DNA from: SIG307 sp964545045
Lineage (GTDB): Bacteria > Bacillota > Clostridia > Lachnospirales > Lachnospiraceae
Length of the DNA stretch: 64,000 bases
Assembly (NCBI GenBank): GCA_964545045.1
Contig: CAZJEN010000005.1
Coordinates: forward strand, 1 to 64,000
Direction: 5' to 3'
The notes below the pieces were generated by a model. It ran no database searches. It was not told the DNA's origin and saw only the letters and a program-made list of their open reading frames with translations. The translations under genes and the position numbers were made by a program. Each line of letters begins with the position of its first letter. Position 1 is the first letter of the stretch. This document shows, in pieces, positions 8,291 to 16,792 of the stretch.

Positions 8291-10034
8291 CGTCGTCACC
8301 TCCCTTGTTCTGCGAGGTGTATACCTCTTGATAAATCTCATTGGTGGCCAGCAACTCGTCATGGGTACCTACCGCAGCAATACGTCCGCCGTCCATAATC
8401 ACAATCTTGTCTGCATCCTGTACGGAAGAAACTCTTTGGGCGATAATAATCTTCGTGGTTTCCGGAATAAACTCCCGGAAGGCCTTACGAATCAATGCAT
8501 CCGTACGGGTATCCACCGCACTGGTGGAATCGTCCAGAATTAAAATCTTCGGCTTCTTTAAAAGTGCTCTTGCAATACACAAACGCTGCTTCTGACCGCC
8601 GGACACATTTGCCCCGCCCTGCTCTATGTAAGTATCGTATTTGTCCGGAAAGCTTTCAATAAACTCCGATGCCTGAGCCAGACGACACGCCTCCATAATC
8701 TCCTCATCCGTGGCCTTCTCATTACCCCAGCGGAGATTTTCCTTAATGGTACCGGAAAACAGTACATTCTTCTGCAGCACCACCGCCACCTGATTACGAA
8801 GAGTTTCCAAATCATAGTCTCTTACATCCACGCCACCTACCGTAACAGAACCGTCCGTTACATCGTACAAACGGGAAATCAACTGTATAAGAGAGGTCTT
8901 GGAAGAACCGGTACCGCCTAAAATGCCCACCGTTTCTCCTGACTTAATCTTTAAATCAATATCCGCCAACGCATAACGGTCCGCCGTTTTGGAATATTTA
9001 AAATTCACATCCTTAAATACAACGGAACCGTCCTTCACCTCGTATACCGGGTTCTCCGGATTCGTAAGAGAAGGCTTTTCCTCCAGCACTTCCACAATAC
9101 GCTCCGCAGACTCCGCGGAAATGGTCAGCATGACAAAAATCATGGAAAGCATCATCAAAGAACTGAGTACCATAAAGCCGTAGGTAACCATGGACGATAT
9201 CTGTCCTACATCCATAGCGCTTCCCTTGGTGGAAACAACCAGATAAGAGCCGAAAGACAGGACAAATATCATATTCACATACAGACAGAACTGCATCAGC
9301 GGGCTGTTCAATACCACGATACGCTCTGCCTTTGTAAAGTCCTTACAAACATCCTCAGCCGCAAAGTTAAACTTTTCCTTTTCATACTCCTCACGAACAA
9401 AGGACTTTACCACACGCATGCCCTTTACGTTTTCCTGTACGGACTCGTTCAGACGGTCGTATTTCCGGAATACGCTGCGGAACAGCGGCATTGCCTTCTT
9501 TGCCACCATAATAAGACCAAAGGCCAAAATCGGTACAACCACCACAAACATGAGCGCCATCTTTCCACCCATGATAAAGGCCATCACAATAGCAAAAATA
9601 AACATCAGCGGACTTCGAATCGCTATACGAATTAACATCATAAAAGACATCTGCACATTGGCAACATCCGTGGTGAGACGGGTTACCAAAGAAGATGCGG
9701 AAAACTTATCGATATTCTCGAAGGAATACTCCTGAATCCGATAATACAAATCATGACGCAGATTTTTCGCAAAACCGCAGGATGCCTTGGAACCGGTAAT
9801 TCCTGCCAGTCCGCCGAAAAACAGCGACACGCAGGCCATGGCAAACAGCACCAATCCGTGCTTCACAATCACCGAAAACTCACATCCGGCCTTTATCTGA
9901 TTAACCAGCTCCGCGACAACAAACGGAATCAAGCATTCCATCACCACTTCGCCGATCATAAGAACCGGGGTTAAAATCGAGACCTTTTTATATTCTCTGA
10001 CACACCCCATCAATTTCCTCAGCATACGTATCAT
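8280..10034 (-). CDS. ABC exporter half-transporter, degenerate ATP site
   Basis: This 584-residue protein is the first gene of the exporter operon, with a membrane domain (about 18-310) and an ATPase domain (about 330-575). Walker A reads GGTGSSKTS and the signature is VSGGQ. The Walker B region LILDDSTS has Asp502 where catalytic exporters have Glu, and the switch His is replaced by Gln in IIIAQRVSS. These substitutions are what is expected of the non-hydrolytic site in a heterodimer, so it should work only with the partner at 6323-8290. A promoter and a palindrome lie upstream, but no regulator gene is adjacent. The class is confident and the substrate unknown. Confidence 0.88.
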   Translation of the reverse strand: MIRMLRKLMGCVREYKKVSILTPVLMIGEVVMECLIPFVVAELVNQIKAGCEFSVIVKHGLVLFAMACVSLFFGGLAGITGSKASCGFAKNLRHDLYYRIQEYSFENIDKFSASSLVTRLTTDVANVQMSFMMLIRIAIRSPLMFIFAIVMAFIMGGKMALMFVVVVPILAFGLIMVAKKAMPLFRSVFRKYDRLNESVQENVKGMRVVKSFVREEYEKEKFNFAAEDVCKDFTKAERIVVLNSPLMQFCLYVNMIFVLSFGSYLVVSTKGSAMDVGQISSMVTYGFMVLSSLMMLSMIFVMLTISAESAERIVEVLEEKPSLTNPENPVYEVKDGSVVFKDVNFKYSKTADRYALADIDLKIKSGETVGILGGTGSSKTSLIQLISRLYDVTDGSVTVGGVDVRDYDLETLRNQVAVVLQKNVLFSGTIKENLRWGNEKATDEEIMEACRLAQASEFIESFPDKYDTYIEQGGANVSGGQKQRLCIARALLKKPKILILDDSTSAVDTRTDALIRKAFREFIPETTKIIIAQRVSSVQDADKIVIMDGGRIAAVGTHDELLATNEIYQEVYTSQNKGGDDDAE

Positions 10035-10057
10035 TTTTATGCCTCCTTCTACTCACA

Positions 10058-10113
10058 TTTGCATTGTATGCAAACCAAGTACTTAGTTTATCACACTCAC
10101 TTTTCAAAATCAA
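10058..10113 (-). promoter_or_regulatory. Promoter and palindromic operator of the ABC exporter
   Basis: TTGATT (10108-10113) and TAAACT (10085-10090) are 17 bases apart on the minus strand. Just downstream is a 17-bp palindrome, TTTGCAT-3 bases-ATGCAAA (10058-10074), near the predicted transcription start. It has the form of a MarR/GntR-type operator. The binding protein is not in the window. Confidence 0.55.
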
Positions 10114-10171
10114 TGTACTTTACAAAGATTTCATTATTTCACAAAAAAAGACAGAAAGAAGAGGCCACAAC

Positions 10172-10201
10172 AAAAAGGGGCTGACGCAATTCGTCACCCC
10201 C
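10172..10201 (-). terminator. Intrinsic terminator of the Cys-rich unknown gene
   Basis: A stem of about ten pairs (10177-10186 with 10192-10201, one mismatch) is followed on the minus strand by TTTTT. It lies 14 bases after the stop of the gene at 10215. Confidence 0.88.
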
Positions 10202-10214
10202 AAAAATGCTGAAT

Positions 10215-11156
10215 TTAGACTTCCGGAACTACCGTCGGGAATACCGAGGTATCGTCACTTACAATTCTGCTGCAGTCATTGTTTGACACCGGACCGTATC
10301 CGTTACAGTTACACTCACAAGTATCACAGCTTCCGTCCGCCCCCTGCAGTTCTCCCAAATCAAGCGGCTTAATGGCCAGATTCAACAAGTCTCCTGCCAC
10401 AAAGCGCATGCAATCGGTATTATCCGCCGCCAAGATGCTGCCCTTCGGCACATCGATTTTTCCGGCGCTTTCCACGCGATAGCCCGCAAAATACAAGCTT
10501 TGCAATACCAGCGTAAGGCCCACGGTCGCCGTGCTGTCCTCAATGTCAAAATCCAACAGCTTCGCCAATCCGTACAGATTCAAGCCTTGCCGGATAAAAT
10601 TGCTGTCCTGGCCAAACCCGATAAAATTGATGACCGGTGTCGGCGCAGCCGCCGTCGTATCATAGGAAAATCCGTACGGTGCAAAGATTTCCAATTCCAC
10701 GGAAACCGGGTTGGTATCCTCATCATAGGTCGGTGCCGTGGTAGACGCCGGTAAATATACCGCCGTCGGGAAAATCGTTGCCACCAGCCGGCCCGCCGCA
10801 TCATATAACTCTAACGCAAACTGCACCGTAATCCCGGACAAGGTTACCACGTAGCAATTCGGTCTGCCCGCCAGGGACTCAATCTGTACTCCCTCCGGTC
10901 CGTAGGTGTAGGTGGCATCGATTACCTTTATCGATGCGCTTGTCACCGTCGGATACGTTGTCGCAATATCCACTCCCAAATCAAAGGTGGTACAAAGGTT
11001 AATACCGATTTCATCATAAATCAAAGGAGCCATAATACTTAATACCGACGGATCACCGCATACCGGATTCGCACAAATATCCGTACAGCCGGAGTATAAC
11101 TTCTGTACCGCGTTGCTGACAATTCTCGAACGGTTCGAACATTTACATTTTGCCAT
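10215..11156 (-). CDS. Unrecognised protein with Cys-rich ends
   Basis: I do not recognise this 313-residue protein. Cysteines cluster at both ends: CKCSN, SGCTDICANPVCGD and INLC within the first 60 residues, and CDTCECNCNGYG near residue 290. The central 200 residues look beta-rich, with many Thr, Val and Ile. SRIVS occurs near both termini. There is no signal peptide or obvious membrane helix. A surface, spore-coat or appendage subunit is possible from composition, but this is a guess. I chose ATG 11156 because AAAGGA sits nine bases before it; the earlier ATG at 11165 lies inside that ribosome site. It is a single-gene transcript ended by the terminator at 10172, divergent from the gene at 11242. 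Confidence 0.75.
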   Translation of the reverse strand: MAKCKCSNRSRIVSNAVQKLYSGCTDICANPVCGDPSVLSIMAPLIYDEIGINLCTTFDLGVDIATTYPTVTSASIKVIDATYTYGPEGVQIESLAGRPNCYVVTLSGITVQFALELYDAAGRLVATIFPTAVYLPASTTAPTYDEDTNPVSVELEIFAPYGFSYDTTAAAPTPVINFIGFGQDSNFIRQGLNLYGLAKLLDFDIEDSTATVGLTLVLQSLYFAGYRVESAGKIDVPKGSILAADNTDCMRFVAGDLLNLAIKPLDLGELQGADGSCDTCECNCNGYGPVSNNDCSRIVSDDTSVFPTVVPEV

Positions 11157-11241
11157 ACTGCACATCCTTTTCTTTTTTCTATATCATACGTTCTAATTCC
11201 CGGTTTGTGACCATAGCAATAATAAAAAAGCGGTAATTCTC

Positions 11242-12255
11242 ATGGAACAATTCTATTCGCCGGATACCACAAAAAAAATCCTCCTCACCGCCGACCACTC
11301 CCGTCTGTTTGCTCACCATTTCCACAACGAACAGTTCCTTCGTTCGTCTCTGTTGTGTTCCAATTACAAATGCGGATTAGCTTGCACGCTCTATAACGAT
11401 GCTCTCTATTACGCCTACATCAACAAAGAGCTCACACTGCTTCTTCGCTGTGTGGGAGAATCCTCTCTCCAATTCCGTCTGGACGGCACAAAAGCTATTT
11501 CCTACCATACCCCCAAGCTTGTGGTATTCGGGGGGGTTCTTCTGCTGATCTATTTTGAATGTGCAGACGGCATGTATCGCCTGAAACTACGGGCTCCTTT
11601 TGCAGCCCTCCCTCCGATTTCCGCACCCCCCGCACTCCCTGCTCCCTTTTCCGAGCTTCCGGACCTTCGCATTTTAACATCCGAAAATCACCTCTATTTG
11701 CTTCTGTCTGCCTGCGCATCTTCCTTTTTGTTTCGCTACTCTTCCACCTTTGAGCCGGAAGTCCTCGGCTCCGAAGAAGAGCTGCTGACACGATTCCGTA
11801 TTCCGTGGGAGACAGAGAAAACAGAACTTGAAAAACAACTCAGACAGATTGTACAGCAGTCAGAAGCGCAACAAGCCATTCTCGCAGAAAAAGAGGCAAA
11901 GCTGCGCGCACAGGAAATACTTCTTACCGAGAAAGCTACCGGCTTGCAGGCAGCCGAAGCACTTCTTGTCGAGAAAGATACCGACCTTCGGGCAACCAAA
12001 GCACTTCTTTCAGAAAAGACCACCGAACTCTCCGACACGAAATCCCGGCTCCAACAATCCGAAGAGACCCTGTATCGTGTCCAAAAACAACTGACGGAGT
12101 GCGAAACAGCTCGCCGGGAAGCCCTGCAAGCCCGGACACATACCGCCAATCTTTTGGAACGAGCCAAGATCCAGTACGAGGAGCTGATGCAAATTGCCCT
12201 GCAATACAAGGAAGAAGCAGCCAAGTGGTACGGAAAATTCACCGACAGACATTGA
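11242..12255 (+). CDS. Unrecognised protein with C-terminal repeat coiled coil
   Basis: This 337-residue protein has no family I recognise. Residues 1-175 look globular and beta-rich, with a Pro-rich stretch near 120-140. Residues about 190-330 form a long charged coiled coil. Within it, residues 212-267 are four near-perfect 14-residue repeats of the form xLLxEKxTxLxAxx, ending in a variant copy. It is probably cytoplasmic, as no signal peptide is visible. The upstream ribosome site is weak (GCGG). It is divergent from the Cys-rich gene and 92 bases before the CE4-like gene. A scaffold or tethering role is speculation. Confidence 0.7.
   Translation: MEQFYSPDTTKKILLTADHSRLFAHHFHNEQFLRSSLLCSNYKCGLACTLYNDALYYAYINKELTLLLRCVGESSLQFRLDGTKAISYHTPKLVVFGGVLLLIYFECADGMYRLKLRAPFAALPPISAPPALPAPFSELPDLRILTSENHLYLLLSACASSFLFRYSSTFEPEVLGSEEELLTRFRIPWETEKTELEKQLRQIVQQSEAQQAILAEKEAKLRAQEILLTEKATGLQAAEALLVEKDTDLRATKALLSEKTTELSDTKSRLQQSEETLYRVQKQLTECETARREALQARTHTANLLERAKIQYEELMQIALQYKEEAAKWYGKFTDRH
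11875..12042 (+). repeat. Four 42-bp in-frame tandem repeats
   Basis: Four diverged 42-bp units encode 14-residue coiled-coil repeats at residues 212-225, 226-239, 240-253 and 254-267. The units differ mainly at third positions and a few codons, so the array is not freshly duplicated. Confidence 0.8.
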
Positions 12256-12347
12256 CTTTTTTCCTCTGTTGCGCTACCTTGGAAATAGATGCCCGGTCGG
12301 GAATTTTTCTTTCCGCCCGCCGGCAAACAACAGAGGAGGTAATACTT

Positions 12348-13040
12348 ATGTGGAACAATAAAATGAAAGCATTTACTTTAAGCTACGACGACGGAATCTC
12401 CCAAGATATCCGTTTTGTGGAACTATTAAACCGTTACGGACTGAAATGCACCTTTAACTTAAACAGCGGGATTCAGACCGGTGCCAGCACCTGGACCGGT
12501 CAAAACGACGTGCGTATTACCCGTATGAATATGGCCGGTCTTCGGGATCTTTACGCCGGCCATGAAATTGCGGTACATACCCTGACTCATCCGGATCTGA
12601 CCAAGCTTGACGCGGAAACTGTTACTAATGAACTAACGGTAGACAAGGCAAATCTGGAAGCCTTCTTCGGCACAAAAGTCACCGGTATGGCCTATCCCTA
12701 CGGCACCCACAACGAGGAAGTCCGCGCTCTTGTAAAGGCGGCCGGGCTCCACTATGCCCGCACCGTCCACTCCACCAATGCCTTTGATTTGCCGGAGGAT
12801 TTATTACAGCTCCCTGCCACTTGTCATCACCGTGCAGAAAACCTCATGGATTTGGCAAAACAATTCGTAGAGTTAACGACCGACACGCCACAGCTTTTCT
12901 ACGTTTGGGGCCACAGCTACGAATTCGACGTTGACAACAACTGGGATATAATCGAAAAATTTTTCAAATACATCTCCGGCAGAGAAGACATTTTCTACGG
13001 AACAAATACGGAAGTATTGCAAGATTTAACAAATTACTAA
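12348..13040 (+). CDS. Polysaccharide deacetylase (CE4/NodB-like) family protein
   Basis: This 230-residue protein has the start of a NodB fold: FTLSYDDGISQD carries the Asp pair, EIAVHTLTHPDL supplies the HxxxH metal pair, and YPYGTHNEEV corresponds to the third motif. It resembles the small intracellular CE4-like proteins often found singly in Clostridia, because it lacks a signal peptide. The exact substrate is unknown. The start at ATG 12348 has AGAGGAGGT eight bases upstream; a longer frame opens at 12099 but it overlaps the previous gene. The gene lies just before the thrS promoter and probably forms its own unit. Confidence 0.82.
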   Translation: MWNNKMKAFTLSYDDGISQDIRFVELLNRYGLKCTFNLNSGIQTGASTWTGQNDVRITRMNMAGLRDLYAGHEIAVHTLTHPDLTKLDAETVTNELTVDKANLEAFFGTKVTGMAYPYGTHNEEVRALVKAAGLHYARTVHSTNAFDLPEDLLQLPATCHHRAENLMDLAKQFVELTTDTPQLFYVWGHSYEFDVDNNWDIIEKFFKYISGREDIFYGTNTEVLQDLTNY

Positions 13041-13079
13041 GGAGGCATACACCATTGCTTTCGACTTTAAAATTATAGC

Positions 13080-13108
13080 TTGACACACCAAAATCGCCGT
13101 GCTATAAT
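13080..13108 (+). promoter_or_regulatory. Consensus promoter of thrS
   Basis: TTGACA (13080-13085) and TATAAT (13103-13108) are both exact consensus and 17 bases apart. This is the strongest promoter in the window and directly precedes the T-box leader. Confidence 0.93.
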
Positions 13109-13114
13109 AACCGC

Positions 13115-13378
13115 AATTAACATAGGAAAAGCGTTAACGGAAAAGAGTAACGCGGACACCGCATCCAGAGAGAGCATCATTTGGTGGAAGATGCTTATGT
13201 AGACCCCGCGCGAAAACCATTCTAGAGCTGCAACGCCGAAAGGAGAGTAAGTGTTGCCGTACACCTGCGTTAAAGGTTAGGATTTGATAGAATCCGAAGT
13301 GAAAAATTAAGGTGGAACCGTGCATAGAGCACCCTTAGAGACGCATAAACTGTGTCCCTAAAGGTGCTTTTCTTATGT
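13115..13378 (+). promoter_or_regulatory. T-box leader (tRNA-Thr sensing) of thrS
   Basis: This leader has the T-box layout. Stem I contains AGAGAG (13167-13173) and the distal loop motif GGTGGAAG. A probable ACC threonine specifier lies at 13203-13205, just before the closing CCGCG. The T-box sequence AAGGTGGAACCGTGC is at about 13309-13323. The competing terminator stem pairs AGCACC near 13328 with GGTGCT near 13363-13368, followed by TTTTCTT. Uncharged tRNA-Thr should stabilise the antiterminator and switch thrS on. The specifier is assigned by position and by the downstream gene. Confidence 0.92.
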
Positions 13379-13417
13379 TAATCGACCTATTAACCCATTT
13401 CAGAAAGGAAGATGCAT

Positions 13418-15181
13418 ATGAAAATCTACGACAAGAACGGTAACATCCAAGAAGCAAACTTTGACAGTGAGCTTGGGGCTCAGGCTCTGCGCCACACGGC
13501 AGCCCACATCTTAGCCCAGGCGGTAAAGCGCCTGTATCCGGAGGCCAAATGTGCCATCGGTCCGGCCATTGCCGACGGATTCTATTACGATTTCGAATTC
13601 GACTTTGAATTTTCCGACCAACACTTTGAGGAAATCGAGGCCGAAATGAAGAAAATCGCAAAAGAAAACCTGCAGTTACGACATTTTGTTTTAAGCCGTG
13701 AGGAAGCATTAAAGCTTATGGCTGAGAAAAACGAGCCTTACAAAATCGAACTCATCAACGACCTGCCGGAGGATGCGATACTGCAATTTTACCAGCAGGG
13801 CGACTATGTGGAGCTTTGCGCCGGCCCGCATGTCTGCTATACCAGCGCCGTAAAGGCGGTGAAGCTCCTATCCGTTGCCGGTGCTTATTGGAGAGGCGAC
13901 GAGAAAAACAAAATGCTGACGCGTATTTACGGCACGGCATTTCCAAGTAAAGAGCTTTTAGATGCGTATCTGCTTCGCATGGAAGAAGCCCGCAAGCGTG
14001 ATCACAGAAAACTCGGCAAAGAACTGGGCCTGTTTGCCCTTATGGAAGAAGGTCCGGGACTTCCGTTTTTCCTGCCGAAGGGCATGATTTTAAAGAATCT
14101 CCTCATTGACTACTGGAGAAAGATTCACAGAAGAGAGAACTATCTGGAAATTTCTACGCCGATTATGCTGCACCGTTCTCTTTGGGAAACGTCCGGACAC
14201 TGGGAACATTACCGGGAAAACATGTATACCACGGTGGTAGATGACAAAGACTTCGCCATCAAACCGATGAACTGTCCGGGCGGTATGCTTGTCTATAAAA
14301 TGGAGCCTCGCTCTTATCGCGACCTTCCGATGCGTATGGGTGAGCTGGGTATCATTCACCGCAACGAAAAATCCGGTACGCTCCACGGCCTGATGCGGGT
14401 ACGCTGTGCAACCCAGGACGATGCTCACATTTTCATGACGCCGGATCAGATTTCCGATGAAATCAAAGGCGTTGCCCGTCTCATCGACGAATTCTATACG
14501 CAGTTCGGTTTCTCCTATCATGTGGAGCTGTCCACGCGACCGGAAAACTCCATCGGCAGTGACGCGGATTGGGAACTGGCAACGAACGGCCTGAAAAATG
14601 CCTTGGATGACTTGAAGCTTCCGTACGTCATCAACGAAGGCGACGGTGCCTTTTACGGCCCGAAGATTGACTTCCACTTAGAGGACTCCATCGGCAGAAC
14701 GTGGCAATGCGGTACGATTCAGCTGGACTTCCAGCTTCCGCAGCGCTTTGAGGCGGAATACATCGGTGCCGACGGCGAGAAGCATCGTCCGATTATGATT
14801 CACCGGGTAGTCTTCGGTTCCCTGGAACGCTTTATGGGTGTCCTGATTGAGCACTTCGCCGGAAAATTCCCATTATGGCTGTCCCCGGTACAGGTAAAAA
14901 TCCTGCCGATTTCCGACAAATACATTGACTACGCAAAACAAGTAGAAGCTTCCTTAAAACAGGACGGTCTGCGTTGCGAAATTGACGAGCGTGCCGAAAA
15001 AATCGGTTACAAAATCCGGGAAGCCCGAGAAGACCGTGTCCCGTACATCCTTGTGGTGGGCGAAAAGGAAGCCGAAAGCGGCTGTGTCGCAGTCCGCAAG
15101 AGAGACGAGGGTGACTTGGGAAGTATGGAACTCGCAAGCTTTGCAAAACTGCTGAAAGAAGAGGGGATTTTTATCCCGTAA
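13418..15181 (+). CDS. thrS: Threonyl-tRNA synthetase without TGS domain
   Basis: This class II synthetase charges tRNA-Thr. The protein has 587 residues from the chosen start, shorter than the usual 635-645. It begins almost directly with the editing domain (HTAAHILAQA at about 27-36; CAGPH at about 139), so the N-terminal TGS domain is missing. The catalytic core (MNCPGGMLVYK, then RNEKSGTLHGL and TQDDAHIF) and the C-terminal anticodon-binding domain (about 485-580) are complete. I chose ATG 13418 over ATG 13412 because AAAGGA is about eight bases upstream of the former and almost touches the latter. Expression is controlled by the T-box leader. The function is certain; TGS loss appears natural rather than a sequencing error, as no frame for it precedes the gene. 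Confidence 0.97.
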   Translation: MKIYDKNGNIQEANFDSELGAQALRHTAAHILAQAVKRLYPEAKCAIGPAIADGFYYDFEFDFEFSDQHFEEIEAEMKKIAKENLQLRHFVLSREEALKLMAEKNEPYKIELINDLPEDAILQFYQQGDYVELCAGPHVCYTSAVKAVKLLSVAGAYWRGDEKNKMLTRIYGTAFPSKELLDAYLLRMEEARKRDHRKLGKELGLFALMEEGPGLPFFLPKGMILKNLLIDYWRKIHRRENYLEISTPIMLHRSLWETSGHWEHYRENMYTTVVDDKDFAIKPMNCPGGMLVYKMEPRSYRDLPMRMGELGIIHRNEKSGTLHGLMRVRCATQDDAHIFMTPDQISDEIKGVARLIDEFYTQFGFSYHVELSTRPENSIGSDADWELATNGLKNALDDLKLPYVINEGDGAFYGPKIDFHLEDSIGRTWQCGTIQLDFQLPQRFEAEYIGADGEKHRPIMIHRVVFGSLERFMGVLIEHFAGKFPLWLSPVQVKILPISDKYIDYAKQVEASLKQDGLRCEIDERAEKIGYKIREAREDRVPYILVVGEKEAESGCVAVRKRDEGDLGSMELASFAKLLKEEGIFIP

Positions 15182-15225
15182 AGTATTATTTTATAAGAAC
15201 CCCCACAAACCTCTGTAGCAGAAAC

Positions 15226-15255
15226 GAGGCTGCGCATTCACAACCGCGCAGCCTC
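15226..15255. terminator. Bidirectional terminator between thrS and DHH gene
   Basis: GAGGCTGCGC (15226-15235) pairs perfectly with GCGCAGCCTC (15246-15255). It lies between convergent genes. Flanking T content is modest on both sides, so efficiency is uncertain. Confidence 0.7.
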
Positions 15256-15292
15256 AAACCTTTTATTCATCTTTTATTCAACTTTTGTTGCT

Positions 15293-16780
15293 CTACATAC
15301 GCTCATACGTTTTCTCAAATACCTTGCCCATAATAATATACACATCCGTCGGATTATCCAGACGAACCGCCACATAATCCCCCGGTCTGCCGTACATATA
15401 GTTCTCTTCGTCCCAGGTAGTATAAAGCTTCAGAGCTTTTGTCAACCGTTTTGCAAAAATCGGCGTTCCTTTCTTCGGGATACATCCCTTCGACATCGAC
15501 AACAAGCTCTGCTCTACCGGCTCATCCCGCACAATCACCGTCGGTTCATACTCTGCATAAATCTCCGGCAGTTTCTCCGTAAGCTCATAGGAAGCATCGA
15601 AATTTTCCTTGCGTATCGGATACACCTCCCCGAAAATTCCGAACATCAAATACAAATCCGCCGCTGCCGTCACCTGCAAATCCGCTTCCAGGGTCCGGAC
15701 ACAAAGCTCCGTTCCCTCCGGATATAGTGCAAGAGACGGAAGATACCCCACCACCAGCGGACGCTTCTGATAAAGAGGAAGCTCCGTTGTAGCAATCGGA
15801 GCATCCTTGGCATACAACACATCAAAGCTGTTATAATACCCTTCCATCCGGCTTTCCATAAAGTCACACAAACCGGCCTCTTCCACCTCCGCAATACTGT
15901 CATTCGGAATATAGCCTCCGGCCTTCTGCATATGGCCGCCGCCGGAACCGATGCCGTCAATCACATATTCCAAAAGCTCCACCGCCCGCACGGAGGTCAC
16001 GCAACTACGCACCGACAACTTCAATCCCGACGGCATTTTACAGAATACCACACAAGTATCCACGCCGTCTGCCTGCAACAGCAAATCGCTGATAAACCCG
16101 AGGATATTCGGATCGCAAGGCTTAGCCTGCACCACCGCGAAGCGGTACTCCTTCCGGTAACGATAATGCTTCAGGGCATCTCCCGCAATCTGCATCTCCT
16201 CCAAAGAAAGATTGGAGTTTTTTAACAAGGTAAACACACTGACATCATATCTTGCAAAATCCCGCAAATCCTTATCTGCCGGATGATTCAGCTCACCGAA
16301 AGCATTGGTATCCGAATACAATCCGTAATACAACGCCGTTGCCAGCGCCGTATCTTCATTTATGTCCACATTCTCTGTCCGTAACAGCTCTGCCACAACC
16401 GTTGCACAGCTTCCGTACGCGCTGCGCACTTCCATCAAATCCGATACCGCCCGATTGCACAAATGATGGTCGATCACCGCCACCTTCTTCGCCCGAAACT
16501 TTGTGACATTTCCCTCACCGTATACGCAGTCCACCGTCAGCAAAAGCTCTGCCTCAGAAAGTTCCGTCACATACTCCAGCGGAATCTCCAACTGCTCTGT
16601 CATAATAATCAAATTCGGTTTTGTGATTTTATTTTTTCCGCCATAGACCAGCCGGACTTCTTTTCCGTGCCTCTTTAAGTATGTATACACGCCAAAGCCC
16701 GAGGAAATTGCATCCGCATCCGGAAAGTCATGACATTGAATCACAATCGACGAATATTCCAGTAACTCTCTTAATCTCAT
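15293..16780 (-). CDS. DHH/DHHA1 phosphoesterase with extra C-terminal domain
   Basis: This 495-residue protein belongs to the DHH phosphoesterases, related to NrnA (nanoRNase/pAp phosphatase) and c-di-AMP phosphodiesterases. The metal motifs are HDFPDADA (17-24), VDC (Asp84), DHH (104-106) and SDTNAF near 156. The DHHA1 part has GGGH at 280-283. About 170 residues follow that NrnA does not have; they include YGRPGDYVAVRL near the end and are unassigned. The start lies 12 bases after the TIR gene's stop, so the two are very probably co-transcribed. It could degrade short RNAs, pAp or a cyclic nucleotide; the sequence does not decide. Confidence 0.85.
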   Translation of the reverse strand: MRLRELLEYSSIVIQCHDFPDADAISSGFGVYTYLKRHGKEVRLVYGGKNKITKPNLIIMTEQLEIPLEYVTELSEAELLLTVDCVYGEGNVTKFRAKKVAVIDHHLCNRAVSDLMEVRSAYGSCATVVAELLRTENVDINEDTALATALYYGLYSDTNAFGELNHPADKDLRDFARYDVSVFTLLKNSNLSLEEMQIAGDALKHYRYRKEYRFAVVQAKPCDPNILGFISDLLLQADGVDTCVVFCKMPSGLKLSVRSCVTSVRAVELLEYVIDGIGSGGGHMQKAGGYIPNDSIAEVEEAGLCDFMESRMEGYYNSFDVLYAKDAPIATTELPLYQKRPLVVGYLPSLALYPEGTELCVRTLEADLQVTAAADLYLMFGIFGEVYPIRKENFDASYELTEKLPEIYAEYEPTVIVRDEPVEQSLLSMSKGCIPKKGTPIFAKRLTKALKLYTTWDEENYMYGRPGDYVAVRLDNPTDVYIIMGKVFEKTYERM

Positions 16781-16792
16781 CTTTTTCCTCCC

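Noticed and set aside
8291..8362. Earlier ATG for the second ABC exporter gene
   Set aside because: It lies inside the upstream gene and has no ribosome site; ATG 8290 has GGGAGG at good spacing.
12099..12347. N-terminal extension of the CE4-like protein
   Set aside because: It overlaps the coiled-coil gene in another frame and adds nothing like the family; the ribosome site is before ATG 12348.
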